Shown piece by piece: positions 9,601 to 19,358 of a stretch of 64,000 nt of DNA. Source of the stretch: Rhodocyclaceae bacterium (GTDB lineage Bacteria > Pseudomonadota > Gammaproteobacteria > Burkholderiales > Rhodocyclaceae); assembly GCA_030824115.1 (NCBI GenBank), contig JAVBYI010000004.1, forward strand, positions 366,852-430,851. Direction: 5' to 3'. The notes beneath the pieces were generated by a model. That model saw only the letters and a program-made list of their open reading frames with translations. It was not told the origin of the DNA and did not search any database. The translations under genes were made by a program, and so were the position numbers. Numbering within the stretch: position 1 is the first letter of the stretch; every line of letters begins with the position of its first letter.

Positions 9601-10007
9601 GCCTCGGGACTTGGGTCGAAATCGGTGTCGGTGGGTGCGGGCGGGATTGTGGGGTTGATCGGGTTGGCGGCGAGCGGGGCGTCAGGCCGTGCCAGCGCGG
9701 TCAGTAGCAGGGCTACCGAGTGCTTGCAGTTGACGCCGACGGCGCAGGTGCATTCACCCTCGACCATGAAGACCAGCCCGGTCTCAACATCATAGGCAAT
9801 CGAGACTTCGGCGGCATAGGGCAGCTTCGTCGAGCCGCGCACCGAGCCGCTGATGCGGATGCGGCCCGCTGTGTTGTCGAGCGAGACCACGCGCACGCGG
9901 TCGCCGCTCTTGGCATATTGCGTGCCCCGCAGCAGCGATCCCTGGTCGAAATAATCGAGCAGATCAGGGATCTGCAACAGGGCTCGCGACGGCGGGGTGG
10001 ATGTCAA
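6630..10007 (-). CDS. SWIM-SNF2 family helicase-like ATPase
   Basis: 1125 aa. A SWIM zinc finger lies near residues 84-100 (GECTCAVGVNCKHS, pattern CxCx5CxH). The SNF2 ATPase core has Walker A DDMGLGKT near 681 and DEAQ near 779, and the helicase C-terminal domain has ARAHRMGQ near 1065. Proteins of this architecture are dsDNA translocases that remodel protein-DNA complexes; the specific role is unknown. It starts 3 bp after the metK stop, so it is likely cotranscribed with metK. A copy of the 25-bp repeat is embedded antisense at 8052-8076 and encodes AVPPAPTF in the linker before the ATPase core, a tolerant position. The open antisense frame across this gene is a GC-bias shadow. Confidence 0.9.
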   Translation of the reverse strand: MTSTPPSRALLQIPDLLDYFDQGSLLRGTQYAKSGDRVRVVSLDNTAGRIRISGSVRGSTKLPYAAEVSIAYDVETGLVFMVEGECTCAVGVNCKHSVALLLTALARPDAPLAANPINPTIPPAPTDTDFDPSPEALAWLAGIEEPATPENGPEVIDAEFRVVYLLDPLRGTLGIGRSRCLKKGGLGKPAIWMPPTHDLRPNVDNSVLPEDVSVLRLALACQEEVRYYQREVIASLSGESGYTLLCAAVRTGRLFVGDSADQPLRMGAARDITLAWQRDPEGHQRLAYELPEAVLRLPTQPATYFDPTTHEIGLLSNDLPDALVDRLMRAPPLNEADALVAHARLTALEQNLGIALPLPAVMETSAPAGPPIARLHLRLGRIRHTKMFTLADDIALAELSFDYPGLPPVIGCAIPPPLMRVKHQGETKILARDSATEIAVWQRLQTLGLDSLEHFRPHYQRTDSTASCLIPARPDAVGWLPILSEGIETLEDAGIVVTMADDFPFQMARPDDWFVTIEEEAEKPGGDWFTLDLGVMIGGERISLVPPLIRLIAEQPQLLARLKDMADDATVPVAIDAKRILPLPVARLRAWLLPLVEFLDEERPRLSRHHAAVLAMLDEQPAHWMGGERLRGIGAKLKDFSGITAVPPAPTFRTELRHYQQDGLNWLQFLREYGLAGILADDMGLGKTVQTLAHLQLEKLSGRADRPSLVIAPTSLMANWKNEAAQFTPDLTVLTLHGPDRAALFGQIATADIVLTTYPLLVRDQETLLAQPFHLLVLDEAQFIKNPKAKAHQVARQLKARHRLSLTGTPLENHLGELWAQFDFLMPGFLGTADRFGRIFRTPIEKQGDPTARQNLAERVRPFLLRRTKEQVLTELPPRTEIVRWVEIEGGQRDLYESLRVVFDQKLREVLREKGVGQSQIMILDALLKLRQVCCDPRLVKLESAKAIVAKGNAESAKLTLLMDMLEELLDEGRRILLFSQFTSMISLIEAELDKQNIRYAKLTGQTKDRETQINDFQQGRVPLFLISLKAGGTGLNLTAADTVIHYDPWWNPAVEEQATARAHRMGQDKPVFVYKLMTQGTVEEKILALQARKRGLADQLVQGKEAGKHLLGADDLDVLFQPLG
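8052..8076 (+). repeat. interspersed 25-bp repeat, copy 2 (inside SNF2 gene, antisense)
   Basis: AAAT, core GTCGGCGCTGG, CGG, GACGGCA. One of only two good copies oriented against the gene that contains them. Confidence 0.95.
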
Positions 10008-10010
10008 TGC

Positions 10011-11192
<1,182 letters not shown>

Positions 11193-11397
11193 GGTTGCTC
11201 CTTATATGCTCCCCGCTATGCTGGTCGTCGGACCAGCTCTGGGGGATCGGAGCAGGCGACGCTTTAGCAGTATTTCTCCACGCTCTCCTCGTGCATAAGC
11301 ACTCGGATCGGGATCCGCCCTGCAAGTTGTCCTTGGCTGAAGCGATACTTCAGCGCCTTAACTCGGCGGAGGCGGCGATAATACCGCCTTTTCGTCT
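11193..11397 (-). promoter_or_regulatory. metK leader, structured, candidate cis-regulatory RNA
   Basis: About 200 bp separate metK from the divergent acyltransferase. On the minus strand a TATTAT (-10 candidate) lies at 11378-11383, followed by perfect short hairpins at 11336-11354 (7-bp stem), 11304-11317 (6 bp) and 11221-11236 (6 bp, close to the ribosome-binding site). I do not recognise any known SAM riboswitch class here. The hairpins are direct observation; a regulatory role is inference. Confidence 0.4.
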
Positions 11398-12222
11398 TTG
11401 AAAAAACTGCGGAACAATATGGGTTTTATATTTCGTTTGCTGGCTTACCTGCCATTGCCGCTGCTGCACAACCTCGGGGCGCTGGCCGGGTGGCTGGCCT
11501 ATGCGCTGTCGCCGGCCTACCGCCGCCATCTGCGTGACAACATGGCGCTGGCGGGCGTTGAGGCCGTGCGTTCCGCTGCAGTGGCCGAGGCGGGCAAGAC
11601 GGTTTGCGAGTTGCCCAAGCTGTGGCTGCGGCCGCAGGATGAGGTGGTGAGCCGGGTGGCTCAGGTGAGCGGCTGGGAATTGGTCGAAGCGGCCTGGCGC
11701 GACGGCAAGGGCATCCTGTTCATCACGCCGCATCTGGGTTGTTTCGAGATCACGGCGCAGTACTACGCTACACACAAACCCATTACCGTGCTTTATCGCC
11801 GGCCCAAGCAGGCTTGGCTGGGGCCGATCATCGAAGCGGGGCGCGGCGCGAACCTGAAACTGGCACCGGCCGATGTGTCCGGTGTCAAGAAACTGCTCAA
11901 GGCGCTCAAGTCCGGCGAGGCGGTCGGCATGCTGCCCGATCAGGCGCCCAAGGAAGGCGAGGGCGTGTGGGCACCGTTCTTCGGCAAGCCGGCCTACACC
12001 ATGACACTGGCCGCGCGCCTGACGCAAACCGGGGCAACGGTGATCTTCGCCTATGCCGAGCGCCTGCACTACGGCGCCGGCTACCACATAAAACTCTTTG
12101 CGCCGCAGGGAGAAACCGCGACGCCCGCTGACATCAACCGCGAAATCGAGCGTCTGGTGCGAATGTGCCCGGAACAATATTTGTGGGGCTACAACCGCTA
12201 CAAGGGTGTCCCGCCAGCATGA
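11398..12222 (+). CDS. LpxL/HtrB-family lysophospholipid (lipid A) acyltransferase
   Basis: 274 aa with a TTG start; ATG 11419 (MGFIFRLLAYLPLPL) is an alternative. The N-terminal hydrophobic segment anchors it to the inner membrane. The HxxxxE catalytic motif is visible in TPHLGCFE, followed by YRRPKQ and MLPDQAPKEGEGVWAPFFG, all typical of late acyltransferases that add secondary acyl chains to Kdo2-lipid A. A second homologue follows with a 4-bp ATGA overlap, so the two are translationally coupled. Which acyl position each modifies cannot be told from sequence. Confidence 0.88.
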   Translation: MKKLRNNMGFIFRLLAYLPLPLLHNLGALAGWLAYALSPAYRRHLRDNMALAGVEAVRSAAVAEAGKTVCELPKLWLRPQDEVVSRVAQVSGWELVEAAWRDGKGILFITPHLGCFEITAQYYATHKPITVLYRRPKQAWLGPIIEAGRGANLKLAPADVSGVKKLLKALKSGEAVGMLPDQAPKEGEGVWAPFFGKPAYTMTLAARLTQTGATVIFAYAERLHYGAGYHIKLFAPQGETATPADINREIERLVRMCPEQYLWGYNRYKGVPPA

Positions 12223-13073
12223 GTCGCCTGGTGTTATGGCTGATGTGGCTGCTGCACTGGCTGCCCCTGCCGTGGCTGGCGGCTTGCGGGCGTGTGTTCG
12301 GCCGCCTGTTTTATCGCTTCGGCCGTGCGCGACGGCATATTGCGCTGACCAATCTCGGTCTGTGTTTCCCTGCCTTGGGCGCAGCCGAAAAGTCGGCGCT
12401 GGCGAGACGGCACTTCGAGGCTTTCGGCCGCAGCTTTCTTGAGCGTGGCCTGTTGTGGTGGGCGTCGCCCGAACGTATCCGTCGCGTCGTCCGATTGGAG
12501 GGACTGACGCACATCCCCAAAGACCGTCCGGTGATTTTGCTGGCGCCCCACTTTGTCGGCCTCGACATGGGCTGGACGCGCCTGACGCTGGAGCAAGATC
12601 TGGTCAGCATGTACGCGAACCAGAAGAACCCCGTATTCAATGCGGCGCTGTATCGCGGCCGCTTGCGTTTCGGTCATTCCGAACTGCTCTCCCGTCAGGA
12701 AGGCACGCGCCGCGCCATCAAAGCATTGAAGGCGGGCACACCGTTCTACTATCTGCCGGATCTGGACTACGGTCGGCAGGACGCCATCTTCGTGCCCTTT
12801 TTCGGCGTGCCGGCCGCGACGATTACCGGCCTGTCGCGACTCGCGCGCATAACCGGGGCGGTCGTGCTACCGGTGATCACGCGCATGCAGGACGACGGTT
12901 ACGTGGTCGAGATCGGCACGGCATGGAACGACTTTCCCGGCGAGAGTGTCGAAGCGGATACGCGGCGCATGAACGCCCATATCGAAGCGGCCGTGCGGCC
13001 GATGCCGGAGCAGTATTTCTGGCTGCATCGCCGCTTCAAGACGCGCCCACCCGGTGAAATGCGGCCATATTGA
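12219..13073 (+). CDS. LpxL/HtrB-family lipid A acyltransferase, second copy
   Basis: 284 aa from ATG 12219, which overlaps the preceding stop (ATGA). Upstream in-frame starts would overlap far into the first gene and lack similarity. It has an N-terminal membrane segment, the catalytic HxxxxD motif in APHFVGLD, the [19 protein letters not shown] block and [15 protein letters not shown] at the C-terminus. Probably the partner acyltransferase that completes hexa-acyl lipid A. Residues KSALARRH are encoded by a sense copy of the 25-bp repeat (12388-12412), and another copy lies just after the stop. dapF follows. Confidence 0.88.
   Translation: MSRLVLWLMWLLHWLPLPWLAACGRVFGRLFYRFGRARRHIALTNLGLCFPALGAAEKSALARRHFEAFGRSFLERGLLWWASPERIRRVVRLEGLTHIPKDRPVILLAPHFVGLDMGWTRLTLEQDLVSMYANQKNPVFNAALYRGRLRFGHSELLSRQEGTRRAIKALKAGTPFYYLPDLDYGRQDAIFVPFFGVPAATITGLSRLARITGAVVLPVITRMQDDGYVVEIGTAWNDFPGESVEADTRRMNAHIEAAVRPMPEQYFWLHRRFKTRPPGEMRPY
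12388..12412 (+). repeat. interspersed 25-bp repeat, copy 3 (inside acyltransferase gene, sense)
   Basis: AAAA, core GTCGGCGCTGG, CGA, GACGGCA; translated K-S-A-L-A-R-R-H, the same frame as the tlyA copy. Confidence 0.95.
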
Positions 13074-13085
13074 CCGCTTTTTGCA

Positions 13086-13110
13086 AAATGTCGGCGCTGG
13101 CCGGACGGCG
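13086..13110 (+). repeat. interspersed 25-bp repeat, copy 4 (between acyltransferase and dapF)
   Basis: AAAT, core GTCGGCGCTGG, CCG, GACGGCG. It lies 12 bp after a stop and 12 bp before the dapF start, so it occupies most of the spacer. Confidence 0.93.
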
Positions 13111-13122
13111 TATCCTCGAATG

Positions 13123-13977
13123 ATGAAAATCCGCTTTACCAAAATGCACGGGCTGGGCAACGATTTCGTCGTCCTCGACGCGACGGGTACCCATGGCCAG
13201 AATTTCGTGCCGAATGCTGCGCAGGCGCAGTGGCTGGCTGATCGCCACTTTGGGGTGGGCTGCGACCAGATTCTCGTCGTGCAGCGCCCCGAACGCGAGG
13301 ATGCCGACTTCCGCTACCGTATCTTCAACGCCGATGGTGGCGAGGTCGAGCAGTGTGGCAACGGCGCACGCTGCTTCGTGCGTTTCGTCCACGATCAGGG
13401 GCTGACTGACCAGCGCGAAATCCGTGTCGAGACCGAGGCCGGCCTGATCGAGCCACGGCTTGAGGCCGACGGGCAAGTGACGGTGAATATGGGCGTGCCG
13501 CGTCTCGCACCGGCAGACATTCCCTTCCTGACCGAGACCGACGATCTCGTCCAGACGCTTGAGTTTGCCGGCCGCAGTGCGCAGATCACCGCCGTTTCGA
13601 TGGGCAACCCGCATGCCGTGCAGGTGGTCGACAACGTCGACTCCGCGCCGGTGGCGCGTGACGGCCCACTGATCGAGGCCCATCCATCCTTCCCGAAACG
13701 CGTCAATGCCGGTTTCATGGAAGTGGTCGACCGTCACAGCATTCGTCTGCGCGTGTTCGAGCGCGGTGCCGGCGAAACGCTCGCTTGCGGCACCGGTGCC
13801 TGTGCCGCCGTCGTGGCCGGCATCTGCCGTGGCCTGCTGGACTCCCCCGTGCGCGTCGAGACGCGTGGTGGCGAACTGACCATTGCCTGGGACGGCATGG
13901 GGCAACCGGTGCGCATGACCGGCCCGGCCGTCACCGTGTTTTCCGGCGAAATCGAACTTCCCAAGGAGCTTTCATGA
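13123..13977 (+). CDS. dapF: diaminopimelate epimerase
   Basis: 284 aa from ATG 13123 ([17 protein letters not shown]); an upstream in-frame ATG at 13054 would translate the repeat and is rejected. DapF converts LL- to meso-diaminopimelate for lysine and peptidoglycan. Both catalytic cysteines are visible, in QCGNGARCF and [10 protein letters not shown]. It overlaps the DUF484 gene by 4 bp and is followed by xerC, the conserved dapF-DUF484-xerC order of many proteobacteria. lysA, the next step of the pathway, lies 16 kb away. Confidence 0.96.
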   Translation: MKIRFTKMHGLGNDFVVLDATGTHGQNFVPNAAQAQWLADRHFGVGCDQILVVQRPEREDADFRYRIFNADGGEVEQCGNGARCFVRFVHDQGLTDQREIRVETEAGLIEPRLEADGQVTVNMGVPRLAPADIPFLTETDDLVQTLEFAGRSAQITAVSMGNPHAVQVVDNVDSAPVARDGPLIEAHPSFPKRVNAGFMEVVDRHSIRLRVFERGAGETLACGTGACAAVVAGICRGLLDSPVRVETRGGELTIAWDGMGQPVRMTGPAVTVFSGEIELPKELS

Positions 13978-14630
13978 ATCTTGCCGCCAAGGATATTGCC
14001 CAGTACCTGAAGGATCATCCCGATTTCTTCAACCAATACGCCGACGCGCTGGCGCAGATCACCATTCCCGATCAGCATGGCGGGCGTGCCGTGTCGATCA
14101 CCGAACGGCAGATGGGCACCCTGCGCGACCAGGTGAAACGTCTCGAAGCCAAGCTGGCCGAACTGATCCGCTTTGGCGAGGAGAACGACGCGCTGCTGGC
14201 CAAGACCCACCGGCTGGTATTGGCGCTGGCCGGCGCCCCGGATACGGGAACGGTACTGCGCGTCCTCTATGCCCATCTCGGTGGCGATTTTGCCGTGCCG
14301 CATGTGGCCGTACGCCTGTGGGGCGTGGAGGGTGATCCTGGTGCCCCTGAATTCACGCCGATGAGTGCCGAAGCGCATGAGTTTGCCGCTTCGATCAAGC
14401 GTCCCTACTGCGGCACGGGTAGCGGCCCGGATGTACTGGCCTGGTTTGGTGACTGCGGCGTGCAGGTGCGTTCGTTGGCGCTGGTTGCCCTGCGGCGCGG
14501 TGCCGACGTGTTCGGCCTGCTGGCGCTGGGCAGCGAAGAGCCGCAGCGCTTCTATCCCGAGATGGGTACGCTGTATCTGGAGCGCATTGGCGAGGTGGCG
14601 GCAACGGCGTTGGCGCGCACGTTGCGCTGA
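13974..14630 (+). CDS. DUF484 family protein
   Basis: 218 aa from ATG 13974, which overlaps the dapF stop and has an AAGGAG site. Residues ~1-80 include [15 protein letters not shown] and a short coiled coil ([22 protein letters not shown]); the rest resembles a GAF-like fold. DUF484 members sit between dapF and xerC in many gammaproteobacteria and betaproteobacteria. Their function is unknown; the location suggests a link with XerC or the cell cycle, which is inference only. Confidence 0.85.
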   Translation: MNLAAKDIAQYLKDHPDFFNQYADALAQITIPDQHGGRAVSITERQMGTLRDQVKRLEAKLAELIRFGEENDALLAKTHRLVLALAGAPDTGTVLRVLYAHLGGDFAVPHVAVRLWGVEGDPGAPEFTPMSAEAHEFAASIKRPYCGTGSGPDVLAWFGDCGVQVRSLALVALRRGADVFGLLALGSEEPQRFYPEMGTLYLERIGEVAATALARTLR

Positions 14631-14637
14631 GCCCGCC

Positions 14638-15522
14638 ATGACCGATGCGTCGGTCGCCCAGTTTCTAAGTGAACTAGCGCATCAGCGCCGTGCCAGTCCG
14701 CATACGCTGACGGCTTACCGGCGCGACCTTGCGTTGCTGCAAGGCAGTGCCGGCGCCCGGCCGCTCGCCCAGTTGCAATCCCACGAACTGCGCCGTCAGG
14801 CGATGCGCCTGCATGGTCAGGGCTTGTCGGCGCGCTCTGTTGCGCGAACACTTTCCGCCTGGCGCGCCTACTACCGCTGGCTGTCACGACGTGGCGAACT
14901 GGCCGCCGATCCCTGTGTCGGCCTCAAGGCGCCGAAGCGGCCACGCGTGCTGCCCAAGGCACTCGGCATCGACCAGACCAATGCGCTATTGTCACTGCCG
15001 GCCGAAGACACGCTGGCCAAACGCGACATCGCCATGTTCGAACTGTTCTATTCATCCGGTCTGCGCCTCGCCGAACTGGCATCGCTCAATGTCGCGGGCG
15101 GACTTGATTTATCTGCGGGCGAAGTGACGGTCACCGGCAAGCGTGGCAAAACGCGCATGGTACCGGTGGGCGCCAAGGCCGCCGCCGCGCTGGCGGCGTG
15201 GCTGCCCGAGCGTGCCACACTCGCCGCAGCAGATGAACCGGCCCTGTTCGTCAGCCGGCGTGGCACACGGCTGACTACCCGCAGCATTGCGCTGCGCCTC
15301 GATCACTGGGCGAAGAAGAGCGGTATCGGCCTGCATGTCCATCCCCACATGTTGCGTCACTCCTTCGCCAGCCATGTGCTGCAATCCTCTGGCGACCTGC
15401 GTGCCGTGCAGGAAATGCTCGGCCATGCCAGCATTGCCACCACGCAAATCTATACGCACCTCGACTTCCAGCATCTGGCGAAAATCTACGACGCAACCCA
15501 TCCGCGCGCGAAATCGAAATAG
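14638..15522 (+). CDS. xerC: site-specific tyrosine recombinase XerC
   Basis: 294 aa from ATG 14638, 7 bp after the DUF484 stop. It has an N-terminal SAM-like DNA-binding domain (~5-90) and a catalytic domain with the tyrosine-recombinase signature: Arg in SSGLRLAEL, HPHMLRHSFASHVL (His, Arg), LGHASIATTQIYTH (His and nucleophile Tyr). XerC with XerD resolves chromosome dimers at dif during division. No integron or phage features are nearby, which fits the housekeeping enzyme. Confidence 0.94.
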   Translation: MTDASVAQFLSELAHQRRASPHTLTAYRRDLALLQGSAGARPLAQLQSHELRRQAMRLHGQGLSARSVARTLSAWRAYYRWLSRRGELAADPCVGLKAPKRPRVLPKALGIDQTNALLSLPAEDTLAKRDIAMFELFYSSGLRLAELASLNVAGGLDLSAGEVTVTGKRGKTRMVPVGAKAAAALAAWLPERATLAAADEPALFVSRRGTRLTTRSIALRLDHWAKKSGIGLHVHPHMLRHSFASHVLQSSGDLRAVQEMLGHASIATTQIYTHLDFQHLAKIYDATHPRAKSK

Positions 15523-15550
15523 CTTACAGCGATACGATATTGCGGCAGTG

Positions 15551-16780
15551 TTATAGCCAGCGCGCCTGGTCGATACCCCATTTCTCGAAGGATTCGTGGG
15601 CGATAATTTTGTCGTGCACGGTGGAGAGGTCGAGAATCTTGGGGTCGAGGTAACACTTCTTGTCGGCGTGATAGAAGGTTTTCACGACGGGCTTGAGCAG
15701 GTTGTTCTGCGCGGTCTCGCGCACGATGCCCATGATGCCGCTTTCCATACGCACCAGCGAGCCGGCCGGGTAGATGCCGATGCCTTTAATGAAAGCCTGG
15801 ACCAGGCTCGGGTCGAAGTGGGTCTTGCTCCATTCGTACATCTTGCGCAGCGCCTCGGTGGGCGGCATGCCGTTGTGATAGACGCGCAACGAGGTGATGG
15901 CATCGTAGACGTCGGTGATGGCGAGCATTTGGCCGTAGATGCTTATCGCCGCACCCTTGAGGCGATGTGGATAACCGCTGCCGTCGTAGCGTTCGTGATG
16001 CTGGGCAGCGGCCATGAGGGCAATCTCGCTGACGCCTTTGGTGTGCTTGAGCAGGTTTGCGCTGTAGGTAGCGTGCTGCTTCATGACGGCAAATTCGTCG
16101 TCGGTCAGTTTGCCAGGCTTGTTCAGGATGCGGGCGGGAACTTGTGCCTTGCCGACGTCATGCAGCAGGCCGCCGAGTGCCAGTTCCTTGATGATGTCGC
16201 GCGGCATGTTGAGGGTGCGGCCGAAGGCCACGGCCAAGGCGGAGACGGAAACCGAATGCTGGAAGGTGTATTCGTCTACGGTTTTCATCTGCGCCAGCGG
16301 CAGCAGCGCGCTGGGGAAGCGGAAGATGGAATCGAGGATGTCATCCACCAGCGGTTCGCACTGATCCACCTCGATCTGCTTGCCGAGACGGATGTCGGCC
16401 ATCATGTTGCCGACCAGTTGCGTGGCATCCTGATGCAACTTGCGCGCGCGCCTTACTTCCTCGGCATGCAATCCGGTTGGCAGGATGATCGGGCCTGATA
16501 GCTTTGCCGTGGGCTTTTCCGAGACTGCAGCAGGTGCATCGGTCACGGTCGCCACAATATTGTCGGCTGCAGGTGCATCGGTCGATGCGGTCGGGACATC
16601 CAGCCCGCGACTGGTGTCAATGTACGCCTCGACAATGCCGGCATCACGAATCTTGCGGATGGTGTCGTGATCCTTGATCCTGAATTGGTTCGACAGAAAT
16701 GGATGGTCGATCCAACTGCATTTCAGATCATGGATGTACATGCCGACGGCGAGTTGGTCGGTGGCTATGGTCTTGATCAC
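15551..16780 (-). CDS. HD-GYP domain c-di-GMP phosphodiesterase (DUF3391 + HD-GYP)
   Basis: 409 aa from GTG 16780 (VIKTIATDQLAVGMYIHDL), the normal start of this family. An ATG at 16858 would add 26 unconserved residues. The N-terminal DUF3391 domain spans ~1-130, followed by HD-GYP with LLHDVGKAQVP, HHERYDGSGYPHRL and the GYP signature. Metal-dependent HD-GYP enzymes hydrolyse c-di-GMP to GMP. It converges on xerC with a 28-bp gap. It is one of three c-di-GMP turnover genes in the window. Confidence 0.92.
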   Translation of the reverse strand: MIKTIATDQLAVGMYIHDLKCSWIDHPFLSNQFRIKDHDTIRKIRDAGIVEAYIDTSRGLDVPTASTDAPAADNIVATVTDAPAAVSEKPTAKLSGPIILPTGLHAEEVRRARKLHQDATQLVGNMMADIRLGKQIEVDQCEPLVDDILDSIFRFPSALLPLAQMKTVDEYTFQHSVSVSALAVAFGRTLNMPRDIIKELALGGLLHDVGKAQVPARILNKPGKLTDDEFAVMKQHATYSANLLKHTKGVSEIALMAAAQHHERYDGSGYPHRLKGAAISIYGQMLAITDVYDAITSLRVYHNGMPPTEALRKMYEWSKTHFDPSLVQAFIKGIGIYPAGSLVRMESGIMGIVRETAQNNLLKPVVKTFYHADKKCYLDPKILDLSTVHDKIIAHESFEKWGIDQARWL

Positions 16781-17159
16781 ATCGGATCCCCTGATTGAGC
16801 TATTGGTGGCGGATGCAAGTCTCTTGTTGTGTGTGCGGGGGACATTGCAGGCCTCCATTCAGAGGTCATTTCAGACCCCCAAATGGCGGTTTGATCATAC
16901 GGATCGCCCCCTATCGGTGTCAATATGACGAACGATCTATTGCTATGGTTAAATATCAAGATAATCAATGTGTTGTGTATTTTTATTGGGGTGTGGTGAA
17001 TGGGTTTGCGGACACCCCCTTAGGCGGGCTGTAACGTATTTGCATTGCGGCCCACTGTAGGTCGGCCTATGATTCGCACAGTAGGCGCACTGCAATCGGT
17101 GGCGCCATTTTTCAGACCACGGTGGCTTGCGCACGAGTTAGGTAACGTTTGGTGCGTTC
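16781..17159. other. intergenic region between HD-GYP gene and SulP gene
   Basis: 379 bp with no convincing gene. It is more AT-rich than its surroundings, especially 16920-17000, and should hold the divergent promoters. Two 9-bp near-identical direct repeats (CACTGTAGG and CACAGTAGG) lie between about 17051 and 17085. Short ORFs here have no coding character. Confidence 0.5.
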
Positions 17160-19355
17160 ATGAAACTTCCCAAGAGTTTTTCTGGCGATTTCTGGGGCGG
17201 CATGGCCGCCATGCTGGTGGCCATGCCGTCGGCGATTGCCTTTGGCGTGACGATCTATGCGCCGCTCGGTGGCGGTGCGGCCGCCGTCGGCGCGATGGCC
17301 GGCATCCTCGGCGCGATGGCGCTTGGCTTGGTGGCCGCATCGCTTGGCGGCGCCCCACGCCTGATCAGTGCGCCCTGTGCGCCGGCCGCAGCAGTGCTGT
17401 CTGCCTTCGCCATCGAGATGCTGCATGCCGGCCACGAAACTGCCGCCATCATGTTGATGCTGGTGGTGCTCGGCCTGCTGGCCGGCGTCCTGCAAGTTGC
17501 GTTTGGGTTGCTACGCCTCGGCAAGCTGATCGAATACATGCCCTATCCGGTGGTCAGCGGCTACCTCACCGGCGTCGGCCTGATCATCATCGGCAGCCAG
17601 GTGCCGAAGCTGCTCGGCGCTGCGCGCGGGGTGAATGTCTGGCATGCGCTGACTGATCCGGCGCAATGGAATCTGCCAAGTCTCGCCATCGGCGTGATGA
17701 CGGCGCTGGTCATGGTGACCGCACCCAGATTCATCAAGCGCATACCGGCGGCGATTCTTGGTCTGCTGGCCGGCGTGCTGACTTACTTTGCGTTGGCGCT
17801 GGCCGGCGTGGTGCCCATGGTGACGGCCGCCAACCCGTTGGTGATCGGGCCGCTCAGCAGCGGCGAGGGCGGCGGTTTTCTTGAGGGCTTGAGTACCCGC
17901 TGGCAGGCCGCCGGGGCACTGGATTTCGCCACGCTGTCGCTGCTGATCTTCCCGGCGCTGACGCTCGCCGGTCTGCTGTCGATCGACACGCTGAAAACCT
18001 GTCTGGTGCTCGACTCGCTGACCCGCTCGCGCCACCAGTCGAACCGCGAACTGATCGGCCAGGGCGTCGGCAACATCGCGTCGGCGACCATCGGCGGCAT
18101 GCCGGGCGCGGGCACGATGGGCGCCACGCTGGTCAACCTCTCCTCGGGCGGCAACACGCGGCTGTCCGGCGTGTTCGAGGGAGGCATGGCACTCGTTGCT
18201 TTTCTGGTGCTCGGCAGCTTGATCGCCTGGGTGCCGGTTGGTGCGCTGGCTGCGATCCTGATTGTCATTGGCGCGCGCATGATCGACAAGAACAGCCTGC
18301 ACTTCCTCAAGTCACGTGCCACCATCCTCGATTTCGCCGTGATTCTGTCCGTGGTGCTGACTGCGTTGTTCGTCGGCTTGATTCCGGCCTCGCTGGTCGG
18401 CATCCTGCTCGCCGTGATCCTGTTCATCCGCGAGCAGATCGGTGGTGCCGTGATGCGCCGTAAGCTGGTGTGCAACCAGCATTTCTCGCGGCGCGTGCGC
18501 ACCCATGAGGAAATGGAAATCCTCACCCAGCAGGGTGAGCAGGCGGTGATCTGTGAACTGCAGGGCAGCCTGTTCTTCGGTACGACCAGCCAGCTCTATT
18601 CCCATCTCGAACCCGAGCTGAAGACGCGTCGTTACCTGATCCTCGACATGCGCCGCGTACAGACCGTCGACGTCACGGCCGCGCACATGCTCGAACAGGT
18701 CAAGGACATGCTGGCCGAGCGCGAGGGCACGCTGATCTTTGCCAGCATTCCGCCGCAACTGCCGTCCGGGCTGGACATCGAAGCCTACCTGCGCGAGGTG
18801 GGCCTGCTTGAAGCAGCAGGCCATGTCCGGGTATTCGATGATGTCGATGGTGCGCTGGAGTGGGTGGAGGATCAACTGATCGCCACCGCCGCCCTGGCGC
18901 TGGCACAGGAAACGCGCCTCGATCTGCATGAGATCGAATTGTTCCGTCATCGCAAGGAGCACACCCTACAGGCGCTCGAACTTTGCCTCGAAGCGCGCCA
19001 TGTGGCGGCGGGCGAAAAGATCTTCGCGCGCGGCGATACCGGCGACGAGCTGTTCCTGATCCGTCGCGGGGCGGTGCGCATCCTGCTGCCGTTGACCGAG
19101 CGGCAAACCCACCATATCGGCACCTTCGGGCGCGGCGCTTTCTTCGGCGAAATGGCCTTCCTCGATGGCGAGCCGCGCTCGGCCGATGCCCTTGCCTTTA
19201 CCGATGTCGAGCTTTACGTGCTGTCGCGCAAAGTATTCGACCAGTTTGCCGAAGAACACAAAAAAGCCGCGCTGGGCCTGATGGAAGGCATCGCCAGCGT
19301 GCTGGCGAGCCGCCTGCGCTATACCACCGCCGAACTGCGCGCACTGGAGATTTGA
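17160..19355 (+). CDS. SulP family anion transporter with STAS and cyclic-nucleotide-binding domains
   Basis: 731 aa. An N-terminal SulP membrane core of ~10-14 helices (~1-420) carries PYPVVSGYLTGVGL and the family's small-residue-rich helices. It is followed by a STAS domain (~440-550: LQGSLFFGTTSQLY, LILDMRRVQTVD) and a C-terminal cNMP-binding domain (~600-715: IFARGDTGDELFLIRRG, GAFFGEMAFLDGEPRSADA). SulP proteins carry sulfate, bicarbonate, dicarboxylates or other anions; the substrate is unknown. The tail suggests control by a cyclic nucleotide. rlmI starts 3 bp after the stop. Confidence 0.9.
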   Translation: MKLPKSFSGDFWGGMAAMLVAMPSAIAFGVTIYAPLGGGAAAVGAMAGILGAMALGLVAASLGGAPRLISAPCAPAAAVLSAFAIEMLHAGHETAAIMLMLVVLGLLAGVLQVAFGLLRLGKLIEYMPYPVVSGYLTGVGLIIIGSQVPKLLGAARGVNVWHALTDPAQWNLPSLAIGVMTALVMVTAPRFIKRIPAAILGLLAGVLTYFALALAGVVPMVTAANPLVIGPLSSGEGGGFLEGLSTRWQAAGALDFATLSLLIFPALTLAGLLSIDTLKTCLVLDSLTRSRHQSNRELIGQGVGNIASATIGGMPGAGTMGATLVNLSSGGNTRLSGVFEGGMALVAFLVLGSLIAWVPVGALAAILIVIGARMIDKNSLHFLKSRATILDFAVILSVVLTALFVGLIPASLVGILLAVILFIREQIGGAVMRRKLVCNQHFSRRVRTHEEMEILTQQGEQAVICELQGSLFFGTTSQLYSHLEPELKTRRYLILDMRRVQTVDVTAAHMLEQVKDMLAEREGTLIFASIPPQLPSGLDIEAYLREVGLLEAAGHVRVFDDVDGALEWVEDQLIATAALALAQETRLDLHEIELFRHRKEHTLQALELCLEARHVAAGEKIFARGDTGDELFLIRRGAVRILLPLTERQTHHIGTFGRGAFFGEMAFLDGEPRSADALAFTDVELYVLSRKVFDQFAEEHKKAALGLMEGIASVLASRLRYTTAELRALEI

Positions 19356-19358
19356 TTG

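Noticed and set aside
6735..9707. 990-codon open frame antisense to the SNF2 gene
   Set aside because: It mirrors a clear SNF2 gene; long antisense frames are expected at high GC3. The translation has no recognisable domain.
16795..17034. 79-codon frame in the HD-GYP/SulP intergenic region
   Set aside because: No ribosome-binding site, no family similarity and a biased Cys/Trp-rich composition; treated as non-coding.
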